A stretch of DNA of 64,000 bases, taken from Cordilura impudica. Taxonomy: Eukaryota; Arthropoda; Insecta; Diptera; Scathophagidae. Where the stretch lies: NCBI GenBank assembly GCA_963682025.1, contig OY821519.1:99328585-99392584 (forward strand). Direction: 5' to 3'. The notes beneath the pieces are model-generated. The model searched no databases and was not told the origin of the DNA. It saw nothing but the letters and a program-made list of their open reading frames with translations. Shown here in pieces: positions 34,184 to 44,259 of the stretch. The translations under genes were made by a program, and so were the position numbers. The number at the start of each line of letters is the position of its first letter. The first letter of the stretch is position 1.

Positions 34184-35514
34184 TGTAACGACGAGTTTTC
34201 CTCCGGTTGCTAGGGTATAGCTCGCGGGGGTCAGGGTCGTTGCAGAAATTTATATTCTTGCACGAGACAGAGAGGAATAAAAACGAGTTAGAGTGTCGTG
34301 GCTTATTTTATTTTATTTTCGGTTATAATTAATGATTTACAACTAATAATGGTAATTTATAATTTGAATAAATATAATGGTTGGTTGGTACTCCTCCTGG
34401 GGAAGAGCGAGAAACCTGGAGTAGGTGCTTCTCTAGTTGTCAAAAATCCTGGACTCTTGTCGTTGGATAGTGAGACCTGGTGAGAGCACTTCTTTAACTG
34501 CCGAGAGAAACCTGCGAAGGCACTTCTCTAAACTGCGGGGGAAACCTGCGTAGGCACTTCGTTTGATCGCGTGGGAAAGACCTGCGTAGGCACTTTTCTA
34601 ACTACGGGGAGAAACCTGCGAAGGTACTTCTTTAAACTGCGGGGGGAAACCTGCGTAGGCACTTCGTTTGATTGCGTGGGATAGACCTGCGTAGGCACTT
34701 CTCTAAACTGCGGGTGAAACCTGCGTAGGCACTTCTCTAAACAGCGGGGAGAAACCTGTGGAGGCACTTCTCGAAACTGCGGGGGGAAACCTGCGTAGAC
34801 ACTTTGTTTGATCGCGTGGGAGAGACCTGCGTAGGCCCTTCTCTAAACTGCGGGGAGAAACCTGCGGAGGCACTTCTCGAAACTGCGGGGAGAAACCTGC
34901 GGAGGCACTTCTCTAAACTGCGGAGAGAAACCTGCGAAGGCACTTCTCTAAACTGCGGAGAGAAACCTGCGAAGGCACCTCTCTAAACTGCGGAGAGAAA
35001 CCTGCGTAGGCACTTCTCTGAACTGCGAGGGAGAAACCTGCGAAGACACTTCTCTAAACTGCGGAGAGAAACCTGCGTAGGCACTTCTCTAAACTGCGGA
35101 GAGAAACCTGCGAAGGCACTTCTCTAAACTACGAGGAGAAACCTGCGTAGGCACTTCTCTAAACTGCGGGGAGAAAGTCACTTGTCTAAACTGCGGGGAG
35201 AAACCAGCGAAGGCACTTCTCTTAGAATGAAAACACGCGCACTCGTACTGCGATGTGTACTCGACCACCGCCGACGATCGACTCCCCTAGTTTGGAAATT
35301 GTTTCACCTTTTATAGCATGTCGTTGTATGGTGGTGAACCTGTAGAAATCACCTCGGTGTGGTGTGTTCATCTTCCTTCTCGCTCTAACATATAAAGGCT
35401 ATGGTTTAGAGAAGCAAATGTGGATTGCAACTACTAATGATAAATTTATATATATGTATATAAAGATAAGTGAGGTGTAGACGAAAACGAGGTGTACAGA
35501 CTTTCGTCGTTACA
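34184..35514. mobile_element. LTR-like insertion (probable solo LTR) in the Tigger pseudogene
   Basis: It begins TGTAACGACGA and ends TCGTCGTTACA, and is flanked by AGAG on both sides (34180-34183 and 35515-35518). Removing it with one AGAG restores the host reading frame exactly, so both borders and the 4-bp duplication are firm. TG...CA ends with a 4-bp duplication fit a Gypsy- or BEL-type LTR without internal region. An AATAAA lies at about 34275 and TATA-like motifs near 35440-35465. No gag/pol is seen. A DNA transposon with 11-bp inverted ends is the alternative. Confidence 0.6.
34480..35225. repeat. GC-rich minisatellite, about 35-bp unit
   Basis: About 21 units built on GCACTTCTCTAAACTGCGG followed by GGAGAAACCTGCGAAG. 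Some units carry a variant (TTCGTTTGATCGCGTGGG), giving a 2-3 unit higher-order pattern at 34545-34830. Both strands are open over long stretches, giving Pro/Ser- or Glu/Thr-rich repeat peptides that are by-products, not genes. Confidence 0.92.
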
Positions 35515-35639
35515 AGAGTCAGTAAAGATACAATGGCAAAATGCTGCAAAAATCTTTTGAGTTTCACGGAAGATGAGGAAGCTCCGGAGGAAAATATTCC
35601 ATTGAGCATCCTGAAAGAAAATATGGATTCGGAACTTTA

Positions 35640-36545
35640 GTGCTTAGTGAACTAAATCCTCAGGATTGTCGATTTCCCAAAGTTATCTCTTGGACACTAC
35701 CAGGCATGTTTTTAATTTTTTCTAGGGTTTAGCCAATTTCTTTTCTCGTTTACGCCAGACCCGGCAAAGAAAAGTCTACTCTTGTAATAGAAATATAATG
35801 CAGTTTTCAAATAGAAATTCATTCTTTCTATAAAAAAACCATCATAATAATAAATACTGGTCAAAAAAGAAAAACAATAAACTTTAAAATTAAATGGTAT
35901 TAGAAAAGTTAAAGGTTAAATAACTGTATTTGTATGGTAATCGTACCCAACATTAGTTATATTATTGAGTTTACGACACCGGTAGAAGGTATCAAATATT
36001 AGATACATTCGAATTTAAGACTCTTATTTTTTAATAAAATTATTTTTTGAATTTATTGCATGAACTTACATATCGTACATTTTCACTTTTTGCAAGAAAA
36101 CGATACACAGTGGTCATATCTATCCACTGTAAAAATCTTACATCTTACAAATCTTACAAAAAAAAAATACAGTTGTAACCCTCTTTGTGTTATAAGAGTA
36201 GCTTCTTTAGAATCCACTAAAAAGACATATTTTGAGTTCCACCCAAAAGAATTGTTATTTTTGCTGATTACTGAAAAAATCGCAAAAACAATACTGTTGT
36301 ACACTTATTATTCGCAATTCTTTACAATGAAACAACTGTTTTTAAATTTTATAGTAAATATTAAAAACAACCGTTTTTTGCCTCTACTGAAAGTTTGCAA
36401 ATCTTGAGTTGACTCACTTTAGAGGTACAGGTGCGATATGTTATCAGTTTCTACAGGTACATCAAAAATACGGTTTCATAATAAACAAATACTTTTGAGG
36501 AATACAAATAAAAAATATTAACTTAATATGATTTGAGTTTTGTTT
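35640..36545. other. Unassigned AT-rich stretch
   Basis: Overlapping open frames on opposite strands at about 36060-36407 have no domain. The start may include the 3' end of the Tigger element. No supported gene. Confidence 0.25.
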
Positions 36546-36550
36546 TGAGT

Positions 36551-36573
36551 TGATTTGATTTGATTTGATTTGG
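36551..36573 (-). repeat. (AAATC)n 3' tail of the non-LTR element
   Basis: The plus strand reads TGATT units four to five times; the minus strand is the 3' terminal AAATC repeat, directly after the AATAAA-containing UTR. Confidence 0.7.
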
Positions 36574-36914
36574 TTTTTATTGAGGCTTTAGATGTCTTTT
36601 ATAAAAGTTTTAACAAACTATAATTTTATGTGAAAACTTAAAACTATATTGTATTATTTTAATATTATTCAAAATACGTGTATGCAACGTGCTTATACAT
36701 AAAGTGAAAATTAAATGTTAAGAGTTTTACATTTATTAAAATAAAGTCAACTAGTGCCTGCTCCCAGCAGTATTAATTATTTGTAGAGTAATTTCTACAT
36801 TTAAGAACTTAAATCTAATAAATATTTAAAACTAAACTTAAAAACTAATCTTAAAAATAAACTTAAAACTAAACTTAAAAAAAAAAAAAAATATATATAA
36901 AATAATAAAATAAA

Positions 36915-38911
36915 TTACCCTCTATGTTTGCCGGGAGTAGGACTAGAATAGAAGCTATAGCCAGGAATATTGTCAAGTTGTTCCCTTATTATACCAATAG
37001 CCGAAAGATAGTTCGTATTGGACCAACTAAATTCCGATTCGCTTGACAAAATGTCCTGCATTACATTACCTTCAAAGTTTATCACGCTTTCCACAAATTT
37101 CCTCATCAGATTGAGAGCATAATTAGATAGAGGAGATAATGAAGCCGTTTCGTAAATAAATTGATTTGAGAATCTTTTTTCTCGGGACTCATAATTTTTT
37201 CCTATACACTTCCGTATAATATGACGTTCAAAAATTTCCATCTTCTTCATTACCGTTGCTGAGATACTAAACCATACAGGAAATGCGTAAAGAAGTATTG
37301 GTCTTATACTAACTTTATATAAGAGTAATTTAGTTTTCACCGGCAGAGATTTATTATTAAATAACCTTGAAAATGCACCTTTAACTCGATTAGCTTTATT
37401 CAAATTATAAACAGCATGTTTATTGAATTTTAAAAGTTTACTAAAATTGACCCCGAGGTATTTAAAGCTTTCCTTAAAAACAATTTCATTACCGCCCAGA
37501 AATAGTTTTAGTTTTTTACTCTCCGGAACCACAGTATATTTGCATTTTCCGGAAGCATTTCGTATGCACATTGAGAAGTGATGGTACTTATAGATTCTTC
37601 CAAATCTGAAATATCTCTATTTGGAGGAGACCCTTGATAGACGGAAGTGAAATGATTTTTTAAAGCCTCCAATTTTTGGTCTAACTCCTTAATTTTGACA
37701 CCGTTTACCGAAATGTCATTGACGCTTGTTCGATTTCTGTTTCCAATGACATTCAAAATATTTCTATAAGCCGATGGTCCTGGTTTTATGTCCTTAAGCT
37801 TTTCACAGAAAAGTTTCGCTTGTTCCAATTCTATTTGTTCCTTAATTAAAATCTTGACCAAATCAATTTGTTTGGAAATAAGCAAATAATCTGGATGCCT
37901 TCTGTTTAATGTTCTAGTAAATATTCTTTTCAAATCCCTTTGCCAATTATACTTAATCCTTAGAAGCTTCTTAACATGTTCCGAAACAATAAATTTTGGA
38001 TTGTTTTTAGTTTCAAATTCCCTTGAGTGAATTTTGGTTATGAAATTTATTGTAGTTACAAACTCATTAATAAGATAATCAATTTGTTCATTTGATAAAT
38101 TTATATTATTTGGCGGAAAATGATCCAACAAAGAATTAGTAACATCAATTTTGAATGAGTTCCAATCTGTGTTCTTAAAGGAAACAGAATGGTTGGGACT
38201 TTTCAAAAGAAAACTAAAATTTGAAAATACAATTTGAAGTTTTAGCGGTATATGGTCCGAAAAAGTGGGAAGTGTAAATGTTTTGTAATTCTGGTTGGCA
38301 ACATCAATAATATCTGAACTTACTATAAAGTGATCTAAATGAGAAGAACCACCCGGGAAAGTAGGATATGAATCGCAAATTCTAGTAACAGAAAAAGATT
38401 CATTCTGAAGCCAGTTCGACAATACTTCACCATTAAAGTTGTTAATAGAATCTCCCCAATTAACGTTCTTTGCATTCAGATCACCACCTAAAATCAATCC
38501 ATCGAAATTTCTTGAAAAATTTAATATTAACGAAAGACCGCTACACATTGCCCTACGACATATGTTACTAGGAAAATAAATACAACCACAAATAATTTTC
38601 TTAATATCGCCATTAATTGAAATATTTACTTCTATAAACAAATTTGGAAATTTCAAATCAGAAATATATATCCTTGAGTAGGAAAAGGAATTTTTTAGTG
38701 CTATGCCAACTCCTAAAGAGCTATCCTCCCTCAAAACAATAAAATTATCAAAATAAACCTTCATGCCTTTAGGCAAATGTAGTTCTTGTAAAAAGGCAAC
38801 ATCAATATCATATTGATCCAATAATTTGTTAAGTTCAATTCTCCTGCTTATATTTAGAAGAGAACCAACATTAAAAGTAATCAAGTTCATAGAATTACGG
38901 ACCATAGACAT
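36915..38911 (-). pseudogene. ORF2: endonuclease plus truncated reverse transcriptase
   Basis: It starts at ATG 38911 or at 38890, four bases past the ORF1 stop. Residues 1-230 are an APE-type endonuclease: MNLITFNVGSL, FLQELHLPKG (metal-binding Glu), LGGDLNAKN, SSHLDHFIVSSD and FSDHIPL (catalytic His). A linker of about 200 residues follows. Near 37540-37570 the frame changes and RT palm motifs, including the YADD box, are absent; sequence resumes with KCKYTVVPESKKLKLF, ESFKYLGVNFSKLLKF and VSIRPILLYAFPVWF (thumb and C-terminus) to a stop at 36915. The deletion removes roughly 1 kb compared with usual ORF2 proteins. It cannot reverse transcribe on its own, though the endonuclease part may be intact. 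The frame ending at 37508 after the junction is out-of-frame read-through. Confidence 0.88.
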
Positions 38912-40694
38912 TTTGTACAACTTTAATTATACTCAAGCATTCTTCTTTAGCTTGATCCTTTGTCATAGTTCTATAATTTGCTATAAAATTCGAAATTCTT
39001 TCTTCCAGAGTTATTGGCTCTGGCTCACACAACAGTCTCGCAATTTTTAAAAATTCCTCAACAAAAGTCGGTCTTTTTGGTTTGTTTTGCCCTGACAATT
39101 CATTTGAACCCCTTAATACACTAGCAAATGATCTACCCAATATAAAATTAGAGGAGGCAAGTTCCCTTTCAACATTCGAAACTGCCGCACTCTTACGGGC
39201 ACTTGATTGTTCTGATGACTTTTTTCTTAAAGAAACGTATTTCTTATAAAACGAACAACCTCTAAAATTAGAAGTATGGCCAATCTTTTTGCAATTTACA
39301 CAAAAAGGTTGCTCATCACCACCGGAAACAAAGGCACAATCTCCAGGTGCGTGTTTTTTATCACACTTCATACAAGCAAACGGACGATTACAATTCTTAG
39401 AAAAGTGTCCCCAAAGTTGACACCTCCAACATTGTGGTATCTTAGTGTTGTTCTTTGGACGTTCCCAAGAAACAATCTGATTAAAGATAATCCTTATGCC
39501 AAGAATCTCTTTTATATTCCGGTTCGGTTTCAAGGTTACTAAAAACAAACCAGTATCAATGCCTTTTTTTTTTGAATACTCCGTAGAGAATTTTGACACA
39601 GTATCAACAGTATCTGGAGCGATCTTATCTAGTTCCAACTTAATATCATTGATATCTGATTTATAATAAAGACCTCTGCAAACAACGCCCTGACGTTTTA
39701 ACTCCCTGGGAGTGTATGAGTAAGATGCAATTTCTTTTTCTCTTAACAGTTGCATCATTTCAGCATGAGCTGATGGATCTTTAAGGTATAATTTGCTTCT
39801 ATAATTAGACTGGTTTTTAACTTTAAATTCAATGTTTTTGAATTTAAGTTGATCAACAAGTGATTTTACATTTACATTTTGAAGAAATATGGGAGGACAA
39901 AATGAATTCCTGGCTTTTAGCTTCTTTTGTAAATTATTCATTTTATTGTTAACATGATTTAAGTTTGAATTATTATCTACAACCCCCTCGGGTTCTAAAT
40001 CTAAATCCCCTAATAACGAATACTTATTTGTACGATTCACATTATTATATTGTTTATCTAAATTTTTTAAATGAAAATTTGTTAAATCAACTTTTACATC
40101 ACCTTCAAAAGTTCTTTTTTTTCTATTGCTGCCGATTATTTTGTATTCGTCATCAGTTGTGAAATTGGAATTAGTTTCATACTCCATGTCGTTCTCTGAG
40201 TTGTCATCTTCAGGAAAATTTTGAAGTTTTATATTTTCTAGAATTTCTATTTTATTTTTCAATTCAACAGACTTTTCAGAAGGAGCAGATGCCGATTGAG
40301 AATGTAGTGACGAGTTTCCAAAAAAAGTATCATGCAAATCATTAGCTGAACTATAGGTTTGTACACTATTTGTTGATCTGTTTATGAGCTCATTAAGAGG
40401 CGAACTAACTGATTGTAAATGAGATTGATTTTTACTATTGACATCATTGACGTTTGTTGTTTTACGAATGGTTTCTTGGATACTGGATGAAGTTTCAATT
40501 GATCTCGCATTATTAATACCATTTTTATTTGTTGGTGGATTTCCATTTGCCTTTGAAGATTTTTTTTGTGAGTTGGACGTATTCCCCTTTGATTTTTTGC
40601 TTTTATTATTTCCATCCAATGCTGTTTGAACTGCACCTTTGAAGTTATCTGGGGGTCGACCTCCTGAATGGGATTCAGGCAGTTTAACATCCAT
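38895..40694 (-). CDS. ORF1 gag-like nucleic-acid-binding protein of a non-LTR retrotransposon
   Basis: 599 codons without interruption, ATG at 40694 and TAA at 38897-38895. The first 250 residues are polar and Asn/Ser/Lys-rich. Residues about 270-400 form an RRM-like or gag middle domain (VKSLVDQLKFKNIEFKVKNQ, GVVCRGLYYKSD). Residues about 420-480 carry three zinc knuckles: CWRCQLWGHFSKNC, CMKCDKKHAPGDC and CVNCKKIGHTSNFRGC. Together these are typical of jockey/I/LOA ORF1, which coats the element RNA in the ribonucleoprotein particle. The C-terminus (VQNVYGP) overlaps the upstream ATGs of ORF2. It is the only fully open transposon protein in the window. Confidence 0.92.
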   Translation of the reverse strand: MDVKLPESHSGGRPPDNFKGAVQTALDGNNKSKKSKGNTSNSQKKSSKANGNPPTNKNGINNARSIETSSSIQETIRKTTNVNDVNSKNQSHLQSVSSPLNELINRSTNSVQTYSSANDLHDTFFGNSSLHSQSASAPSEKSVELKNKIEILENIKLQNFPEDDNSENDMEYETNSNFTTDDEYKIIGSNRKKRTFEGDVKVDLTNFHLKNLDKQYNNVNRTNKYSLLGDLDLEPEGVVDNNSNLNHVNNKMNNLQKKLKARNSFCPPIFLQNVNVKSLVDQLKFKNIEFKVKNQSNYRSKLYLKDPSAHAEMMQLLREKEIASYSYTPRELKRQGVVCRGLYYKSDINDIKLELDKIAPDTVDTVSKFSTEYSKKKGIDTGLFLVTLKPNRNIKEILGIRIIFNQIVSWERPKNNTKIPQCWRCQLWGHFSKNCNRPFACMKCDKKHAPGDCAFVSGGDEQPFCVNCKKIGHTSNFRGCSFYKKYVSLRKKSSEQSSARKSAAVSNVERELASSNFILGRSFASVLRGSNELSGQNKPKRPTFVEEFLKIARLLCEPEPITLEERISNFIANYRTMTKDQAKEECLSIIKVVQNVYGP

Positions 40695-40779
40695 TTCAAA
40701 GAAGTAAACACGAAAATTCCGGAAGATTGAAAGATTTTATACAATAAGAATATAAAAAGTTTTTTTTTTTTTTTTTGAA

Positions 40780-42140
40780 AATTCTTTTCAATTTATATTT
40801 TATATTTTGAAAATAATTATTTAAAAGCACGTCCGATGTGTTCAAATTCAAAATTCCAATTCATCTTTGTTTTGAGTTTTACCACTAATTTTCCATTAAT
40901 CGCATCTTATGGTACCCTTGAACCCGAAGTGCGTCGGTACTCTAGTAGAAAAGGTGAGAAACCTCCAAGATATGTAAAACTCTTAATGATCCTGAAATGA
41001 TAATTCAGTACTATGGAAAGAATCCGGTATAATAAATCCATTCATATATATGTAAGTCGTTTATGAAAATGAAAGCGAATTGAAATTGGATGTACATATA
41101 AAGACTTTAGCTTTGATCCAAAGCAGTTCTATTTCGTTTATTTCCACAAAAACTTGCACTTATTGATTTTCGAAGAAACGGCATAGATTCGTCATTTCTT
41201 TAATGCACTGGCCGTCTGATTGTCGGTAACCTACAAGTTTCTCAGAAACTCCACCAAAACTCATCTCGAAACCAACGTATTCCACACATCTGTTCTAGAA
41301 GTATATCTTTCGCGACAAAAACTCTTAAGTTGTATTTATTGTCTAAGTAATAAGTCGTAATGTCTGAGTTCTACAGTGTTTTTAAAAATTCCATTGGAAC
41401 CCATTTAATAAGAGAATACTCGATGTCGGCGTGATGTCGTTTTTTCATGCTAAATGCCCCTTGAATCAATGTGTGAAGATATGACTTCTAGCCAAATCAT
41501 GCTGAAAACCAATTGTTTCCTTCAGATGAAAGTGTCGTCACGAGGAACGGTCCCTTTTCATTTCCCATATTATGTTTCTGTGAAACTATATGTTCTGTGG
41601 CTTCTGAATAATCCAAAGCTTTGGAAAAGGAGTATCTCAAGCATATTCTTCTGCATTCTTAACTTATTTCCATATATATTTATTTTTATAAACCACCACT
41701 CAGAGGGCGCCTCCTATAAAAACAGTTCTTTGTGTTGTTCTCAAGAAAATCGGTTATGGGAAAGGGGAAAGACAAAGAGGCGTTTATGGATATGTGACTT
41801 AAATTTTATTAGATTGTAAGTGTTAGAAAATATGTGTGTGGGCACGATCGTTCGACTGATAAACGAATTTTCTTTGGAATGCACTGTGCGGCCAACTGGA
41901 CAATAGACTTGGAAAGGAAGTGATCTTCATGAAGAAGGGGTAGTACGAACTGAAATTCGAGCCATTGGAATGAGTTTACATATATATCTCAGCAGAATAT
42001 TTTCGAAAAACCACATTTCGTCGATTTTCTAACTAGTGGATAAAGTTGCTCCAAAGTGCACTTTGAACTTACTGCCCCTATACAGGAGTTGTATTTCAAT
42101 TTCGGACGGATTTTAATATCAATAGTGACATAATCTTTGA
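40780..42140. other. Unassigned moderately complex DNA
   Basis: The base composition is more balanced than the surroundings and resembles decayed coding DNA, but I cannot assign a family. The open frame at 41454-41819 has no recognisable domain. It may be a diverged part of the RT fragment that follows. Confidence 0.25.
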
Positions 42141-42145
42141 ATCGT

Positions 42146-42424
42146 TTAAAAAACCATGACACTTAAATGCTTCTTTCGACACTTAAAAAACATTTTCGTT
42201 CCAATGGACACTGCATTGATTCCCTTGTCCAGAACATCAAGAGTTTCCGATTCCTCAATGCCTATACTTCCCATATATACAGATGGCATTGTTGAATCCA
42301 AGGCCCTATGGGTCAAAAAACATTGGGTCTTGCGTGCATTAAAATCAACCCTATTCACTTTACTCCACTCAGCAGGGATACTTAACAGGTCTTGATTGAG
42401 TATGTCATTTATTGCCGTCCTCAA
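42146..42424 (-). pseudogene. Jockey-like reverse transcriptase fragment
   Basis: On the minus strand: LNQDLLSIPAEWSKVNRVDF, NARKTQCFLTHRALDS and IGIEESETLDVLD. This is the segment after the YADD box (W...N-R-x-F-N-x-x-KTQ) and the connection to the 'LG' motif of jockey-clade RTs, where LDVLG is expected. Short, truncated on both sides, dead. Confidence 0.7.
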
Positions 42425-42429
42425 GATGG

Positions 42430-43019
42430 TAACTAATCATGCTCAACATCACCTTCGAGAGTGCAGAGCAGATTACAATTGGACGACAGCTTTCAAGGCA
42501 TTAGTCTTACTCTTTTTAGGTGATAATGGTTGCAATATTTAAATTTTATTTTATTCACGACATTGCACAACGAATTCATTCTTTGAAAGATTTTTTACTT
42601 CCTTCTGTATTCATTTGAATTACTTGTTCATGTTAAATACATATTCTTCTTAATATTATTTAAAACAACAACAACAACAGCAAATCTTTGTCATAATAAC
42701 TAACACCGTATTATTTGCGTAAATGATTTTGTCGAACACGTCGTACTCGTATTCGACAACTCGTTTTATTTGAAGGTGTTAAAATGCATTAACATAATGA
42801 TTTAACAACAATAATAAAACAACTGATGTTCGAGTACAATATTTTATTATTTATTATTAGTGTTTGTTGTGTATTATTAAATCATTTACATTTAACAAAT
42901 TAGTCATGTCACGAGTAAAACATTTTTTGGTTATTAAAAAACAAATAAATTTAGAAAATATGTGGGTATCAATAGATAAGTTTGGTTGACTCAAATTGGA
43001 ATTCGTTTTTAGGCATTTT
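42430..43019. other. Unassigned AT-rich DNA
   Basis: It holds an ACAACAACAACAGC patch at about 42665 and TTATTATTTATTATTAG at 42842. No gene or repeat family is recognised. Confidence 0.2.
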
Positions 43020-43132
43020 TAATGGGTGTCCCAAAATTCATTTAAGATTTAAATTTGCCGCTATTTGTGCAGAAAAAAAAAAAAAGACATTTTAACAGCT
43101 GATAGTTTAGGGTTAATAAAAATGGAGTATTA

Positions 43133-43237
43133 GGGCAAAAAAATTAAAGTGTACTTCAAGTAGACTTTATTGTTTTTCATAAAAAATTGTTGATAAAGTC
43201 TACTTGAAGTACACTTTAATTTTTTTGCATACGGCCC
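43133..43237. mobile_element. Harbinger-type hairpin MITE inside the mariner element
   Basis: It begins GGGCAAAAAAATTAAAGTG and ends with the complementary strand plus GCATACGGCCC; the arms pair through GTGTACTTCAAGTAGAC around a loop of about 30 bp. TTA flanks both sides (43130-43132 and 43238-43240). GGGC ends and a TTA duplication fit PIF/Harbinger MITEs. Confidence 0.82.
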
Positions 43238-43244
43238 TTAGACT

Positions 43245-44143
43245 ATAGAACAATGCCTTTGCATTGTTGATGAGTGTTTAAAAAATAACGAAAGTTTTGC
43301 GGCTACAGTTCGAAAATTTCGTACAAATTATAGTCTGAATACTGATATAACTCGTCAATGAGTAATTGAAAAATTCAAACAGGATGTATCAATTGGCGAT
43401 GCTAAACAACCTGGTCTTCTAAAAACTAGGCGTTCAAATGTCAATATCGAAGCAGTGTTGTTGAAAGTCTAGAAACATCAATTCGCGCCGAGGACAAGAA
43501 TTGCACTTTATGCTTATAAAGTGCAATTGAAGCAAGAACTGAAGTCCAATGACCATATACAGCGAATATTGGAATCTGATTTCTCGAACAAAATCATCTC
43601 AAGCGATGAAGCACGTTTTCACCTTGAAGTCATCGCTAGTCGTCAAAAGTGCCGCATTTGGGGTTCAGAGAACCCACATGTGTTTGTCGGAAAACAAATG
43701 CATTAACAACGTGACACTCTTTGGTGTGGATTTTGGGTATAATTGAACCATACTTCTTCGAAACCGAGTCTGCTCTAGCAGCGACTGATACTGCTGCTCG
43801 ATATTGTGACATGCTAACAGAGTTCTTTCTATCTAAATTAGATGCCACTACATGTCATGTTGCCCGTGAAACGATTCTATTACTGCATCAGATATTTCCT
43901 GGTCCTGTGTAGTCCCTCGTTTCGGTGATCAGAATTGGCCCTCTCGATGTTATGGGGTATTTTGAGGTCAAAGGTGTAAGCCAACAAGCCCACAATCACC
44001 CGTACATTGAAGGAGAAAATTCAACAATGCATCAACAAGATCCAGCCATATTTAAGCAAAATGGTCATGCAAAATTTCGACAAAAGATTTCGTCTGTGTC
44101 ACCAAAGCTGCAGAGGCCATTTGTTCGATGTGTTTTTCTATAA
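43245..44143 (+). pseudogene. Mariner-family transposase, decayed
   Basis: In mixed frames: FAATVRKFRTNYSLNTD (first helix-turn-helix), YKVQLKQELKSNDH, IISSDEARFHLEVIASRQK (first catalytic region, SDEARF), CRIWGSENPHV, then MLTEFFLSKLDA and ISRFGDQNWP-like remnants near 43915 and 44050. The block with the second Asp is badly decayed. Stops and frameshifts are many. The same protein family is represented by the fragment at 31780-32043. Confidence 0.8.
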
Positions 44144-44259
44144 ATAACACAATCCTGTGTTCTTTATGACTCAATAGAAAAACAACTATGTAAAGAAAAA
44201 AGTTGGTTTTTTGTTTAATTCAAATCTCAAGTGAATTTTGGGACACCCTTTATAAACAT

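Larger units (their letters stand above)
33625..35639 (+). pseudogene. Tigger/pogo-like transposase pseudogene, split by an LTR-like insertion
   Basis: At 33630-33770 one frame with internal stops carries SATALAKQYGATKSTTSKIK, the first helix-turn-helix of a CENP-B/pogo DNA-binding domain. A jump (deletion) leads to FFDWFHKSFVPQ, a well-formed 63-bp intron (GT at about 33857, AG just before 33915), then LPVKALFLIDNAPSHPSEL (second catalytic Asp), FLPPNVTPLS and MDQNAIKITKLYY. The frame continues to LLEIAWNRV at 34188, where a 1331-bp insertion interrupts it, and resumes at 35519 with MAKCCKNLLSFTEDEEAPEE up to a TAG at about 35639. It resembles jerky/Tigger proteins in insects. Stops, deletion and insertion make it non-functional. 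Confidence 0.82.
36546..40757 (-). mobile_element. Non-LTR retrotransposon with deleted RT core
   Basis: Full-length organisation on the minus strand: short 5' UTR, ORF1 (gag-like), ORF2 (endonuclease joined by a deletion to the RT C-terminus), a roughly 340-bp 3' UTR with AATAAA (36581-36576), and an (AAATC)n tail at 36551-36573 instead of poly-A. A 17-bp poly-A tract (minus sense) lies just 5' of the element at 40760-40776 and may be the old target. Long open frames indicate a young insertion. The tandem tail recalls LOA- or I-like clades; jockey is the alternative. Confidence 0.85.
43022..44250 (+). mobile_element. Mariner/Tc1-superfamily element with GGGTGTCCCAAAATTCA ends
   Basis: GGGTGTCCCAAAATTCATTT near the left edge pairs with the right edge (reverse complement GGGTGTCCCAAAATTCACTT). 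TA lies at 43020-43021 and 44251-44252, the canonical target duplication. The interior encodes a decayed transposase and a 105-bp MITE inserted near its 5' end. Size, about 1.12 kb without the MITE, is normal for the superfamily. Confidence 0.88.

Noticed and set aside
34528..34986. Pro/Ser-rich and Glu/Thr-rich repeat proteins on both strands
   Set aside because: Open frames follow from the roughly 35-bp minisatellite unit lacking stops; there are no flanking gene signals.
36060..36407. 115-codon frame, with an opposite-strand 73-codon frame
   Set aside because: Both strands are open and no domain is recognisable; likely chance.
38826..39542. Plus-strand open frames opposite the retrotransposon ORFs (also at 39965-40162 and 40438-40629)
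   Set aside because: They are antisense shadows of ORF1 and ORF2.
41454..41819. 121-codon frame as a host gene
   Set aside because: No recognisable domain, and it lies next to a decayed RT fragment; more likely diverged repeat DNA.
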